Source: Tidjanibacter massiliensis (lineage in GTDB: Bacteria; Bacteroidota; Bacteroidia; Bacteroidales; Rikenellaceae). Taken from it: a stretch of DNA of 64,000 nucleotides. The notes under the pieces are model-generated. The model made no database searches and was not told the DNA's origin. It saw only the letters and a list, made by a program, of their open reading frames with translations. The stretch covers positions 310,001-374,000 of the forward strand of contig NZ_LT629960.1 of NCBI RefSeq assembly GCF_900104605.1, given 5' to 3'. The number at the start of each line of letters is the position of its first letter. Positions within the stretch are counted from its first letter, which is position 1. This document shows positions 63,213-64,000 of the stretch, piece by piece. A program made the translations under genes and the position numbers.

Positions 63213-63660
63213 TCAAAAGCTCACGTAGGTTGCGACATGGTAGTATTCGTATCCGTATGGTTCGGCGGTGTGCCGGACGAGTATCATCGTATCGGCCGAC
63301 ATCTCTTCCACCCGATAGGTGCGCTCGTCTCCGGCCTCGGTGTAGTGGATTGTCAGCGTCGTCTCTTCGGACGGTATTTCCATCGAACTGCCGAAACGGA
63401 GGTAGTTTCCTCACCGTTGGAATATTCGCCGGGCGGTGTAGTACCGGTATGGTCGTCGCGGAACAGATAGGTGGCGTCGAAATCGTCTGCCTTGTCGCTC
63501 CATTCCTCCAAATAATCTCCGCTTCGTTCGTAACCCTGCTCCGTTATCAATTGCCAGGCGGTATCGGTGAGGACGTTCTCGTCGTTGCTGTCGCCGGTCG
63601 GAGCCAGGGCTTTTCCGCGTACTGGAAAAAGCGGTCGAAGTCCGAGGTGATGGGCGGGGC
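63213..63660 (-). pseudogene. Lipocalin-like protein gene broken by two single-base frameshifts
   Basis: Three consecutive minus-strand frames join into one plausible protein if one A is restored at each of two A-runs (near 63611-63614 and 63406-63408). The pieces read ITSDFDRFFQYAEK, then TDTAWQLITEQGYERSGDYL and onward to GEYSNGE, then NYLRFGSSMEIPSEETT to HVATYVSF and a stop at 63215-63213. The W-x-L opening and strand pattern suggest a small lipocalin-like beta-barrel. No start codon or signal peptide was found upstream. Both breaks sit in homopolymers, so sequencing error is possible. Confidence 0.55.
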
Positions 63661-63700
63661 AGACCGAAAAGAGAGAATATTCCGCGCTGTGTCCCGGAAG

Positions 63701-63730
63701 CGGACAGGGAAAGGTAAATTGCCCTGTCCG
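63701..63730 (-). terminator. Hairpin downstream of the PAP2 gene
   Basis: CGGACAGGG (63701-63709) pairs with CCCTGTCCG (63722-63730) across a 12-nt loop, 10 nt beyond the PAP2 stop. The arms are shared with the palindrome at 48347-48386. The T-run is poor. Confidence 0.5.
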
Positions 63731-63739
63731 GCGCGTCTC

Positions 63740-64000
63740 TTAGAACACGCAGGCGAATCCGGCTCCGTAGTAGCCGTATCCGACGGCCGGGGCGAACATC
63801 ATGCTCGTCCGTCTCGTCGTTTCCTCCTTTTTACCGTAAATCCACCGGTCGAATACGGGCAGCAGGAGGTAGGCGATTTCGACGCTGGCGATGCCGATGC
63901 CCGCACCCGTGACGACGTCGCTCAGCCAGTGGCGCCTGTTGAGTATGCGCATGACACCTGTCGCCGTGGCGGCCGCGTAGCCTGCGATGCCTATCCACGG
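63740..64000 (-). CDS. PAP2-superfamily phosphatase (partial, runs off right edge)
   Basis: Only the C-terminal 86 residues are in the window; the frame is open to base 64000. It carries the third PAP2 motif, RILNRRHWLSDVVTGAGIG, with the catalytic His and Asp of the H-x-x-x-D arrangement. A membrane helix (IASVEIAYLLLPVF), a short Lys/Arg-rich loop and a C-terminal beta-type segment ending GYYGAGFACVF follow. Relatives dephosphorylate membrane lipids such as undecaprenyl diphosphate or lipid A. The substrate is not determinable from this part. Confidence 0.85.
   Translation of the reverse strand, partial: PWIGIAGYAAATATGVMRILNRRHWLSDVVTGAGIGIASVEIAYLLLPVFDRWIYGKKEETTRRTSMMFAPAVGYGYYGAGFACVF

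Overview
The window is a dense, high-GC stretch of chromosome from a member of the Bacteroidota, most plausibly order Bacteroidales. An Alistipes/Rikenellaceae-type genome would fit, but the sequence alone does not prove it. The evidence is: Bacteroidetes-type promoter boxes (-7 TAnnTTTG, often with a TTG/TTTG about 19-20 nt upstream) in front of many genes; DUF4301 and DUF2764 proteins; a V-type ATPase; a nuo operon without nuoEFG; a TonB receptor with an N-terminal carboxypeptidase-regulatory-like domain; and a patatin/beta-barrel protein. There are no phage genes, transposases, integrases or CRISPR arrays. The window is core chromosome with a few lineage-specific genes.

Layout. 1-6.5 kb: a partial PatB/MalY-type lyase (-), an RluB-like pseudouridine synthase with a long Gly/Arg/Tyr-rich N-terminus, a 66-aa membrane protein, then prmC-recX-M23 peptidase. 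6.8-11.1 kb (-): the cluster murB-tilS-holA-(degenerate class IV aminotransferase). 11.3-12.8 kb: DUF4301, which carries motifs reminiscent of UDP-sugar pyrophosphorylases. 12.9-21.2 kb: a V-type ATPase operon E-DUF2764-A-B-(two small membrane proteins)-D-I-K. The K subunit keeps all the Na+ ligands known from Enterococcus NtpK. The two small proteins consist of one and two copies of the same 56-residue two-helix unit. 21.4-25.1 kb (-): a three-gene set of HxH-motif membrane protein, TonB receptor and class A beta-lactamase. 25.2-27.5 kb (-): patatin-family outer-membrane protein. 28-31 kb (-): gadB-gadC glutamate acid-resistance pair. 31.2-32.6 kb: YbaK deacylase, a C_GCAxxG_C_C protein and a small secreted protein. 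32.8-42.7 kb: nuoA-B-CD-H-I-J-K-L-M-N. 42.9-47.3 kb: threonine aldolase, tRNA-Ser(GCT) (-), purB and purA. 47.8-48.9 kb: two small envelope proteins, convergent. 49.4-56.1 kb (-): histidine utilisation operon ftcD-hutU-hutH-hutI. 56.4-58.3 kb: a possible 49-aa ORF, a lipoprotein and a glycerate kinase (-). 58.5-63.1 kb: peptide-use genes (OPT transporter, peptidase T, secreted C1 peptidase). 63.2-64 kb (-): a lipocalin-like gene broken by two single-base frameshifts, and a partial PAP2 phosphatase.

How the genes fit together (inference). The energy modules, complex I without its NADH module and a probably Na+-linked V-ATPase, sit with amino-acid and peptide catabolism. Peptides enter through OPT and are cut by PepT and the C1 peptidase. 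Histidine is degraded to glutamate by Hut/FtcD, and glutamate can feed GadB/GadC for proton consumption.

The most interesting candidate for something undescribed is the pair of W-x-Y-G-L repeat membrane proteins inside the V-ATPase operon. Next come the DUF4301 protein, the class IV aminotransferase homologue without its catalytic lysine, and the HxH protein/TonB receptor/beta-lactamase locus.
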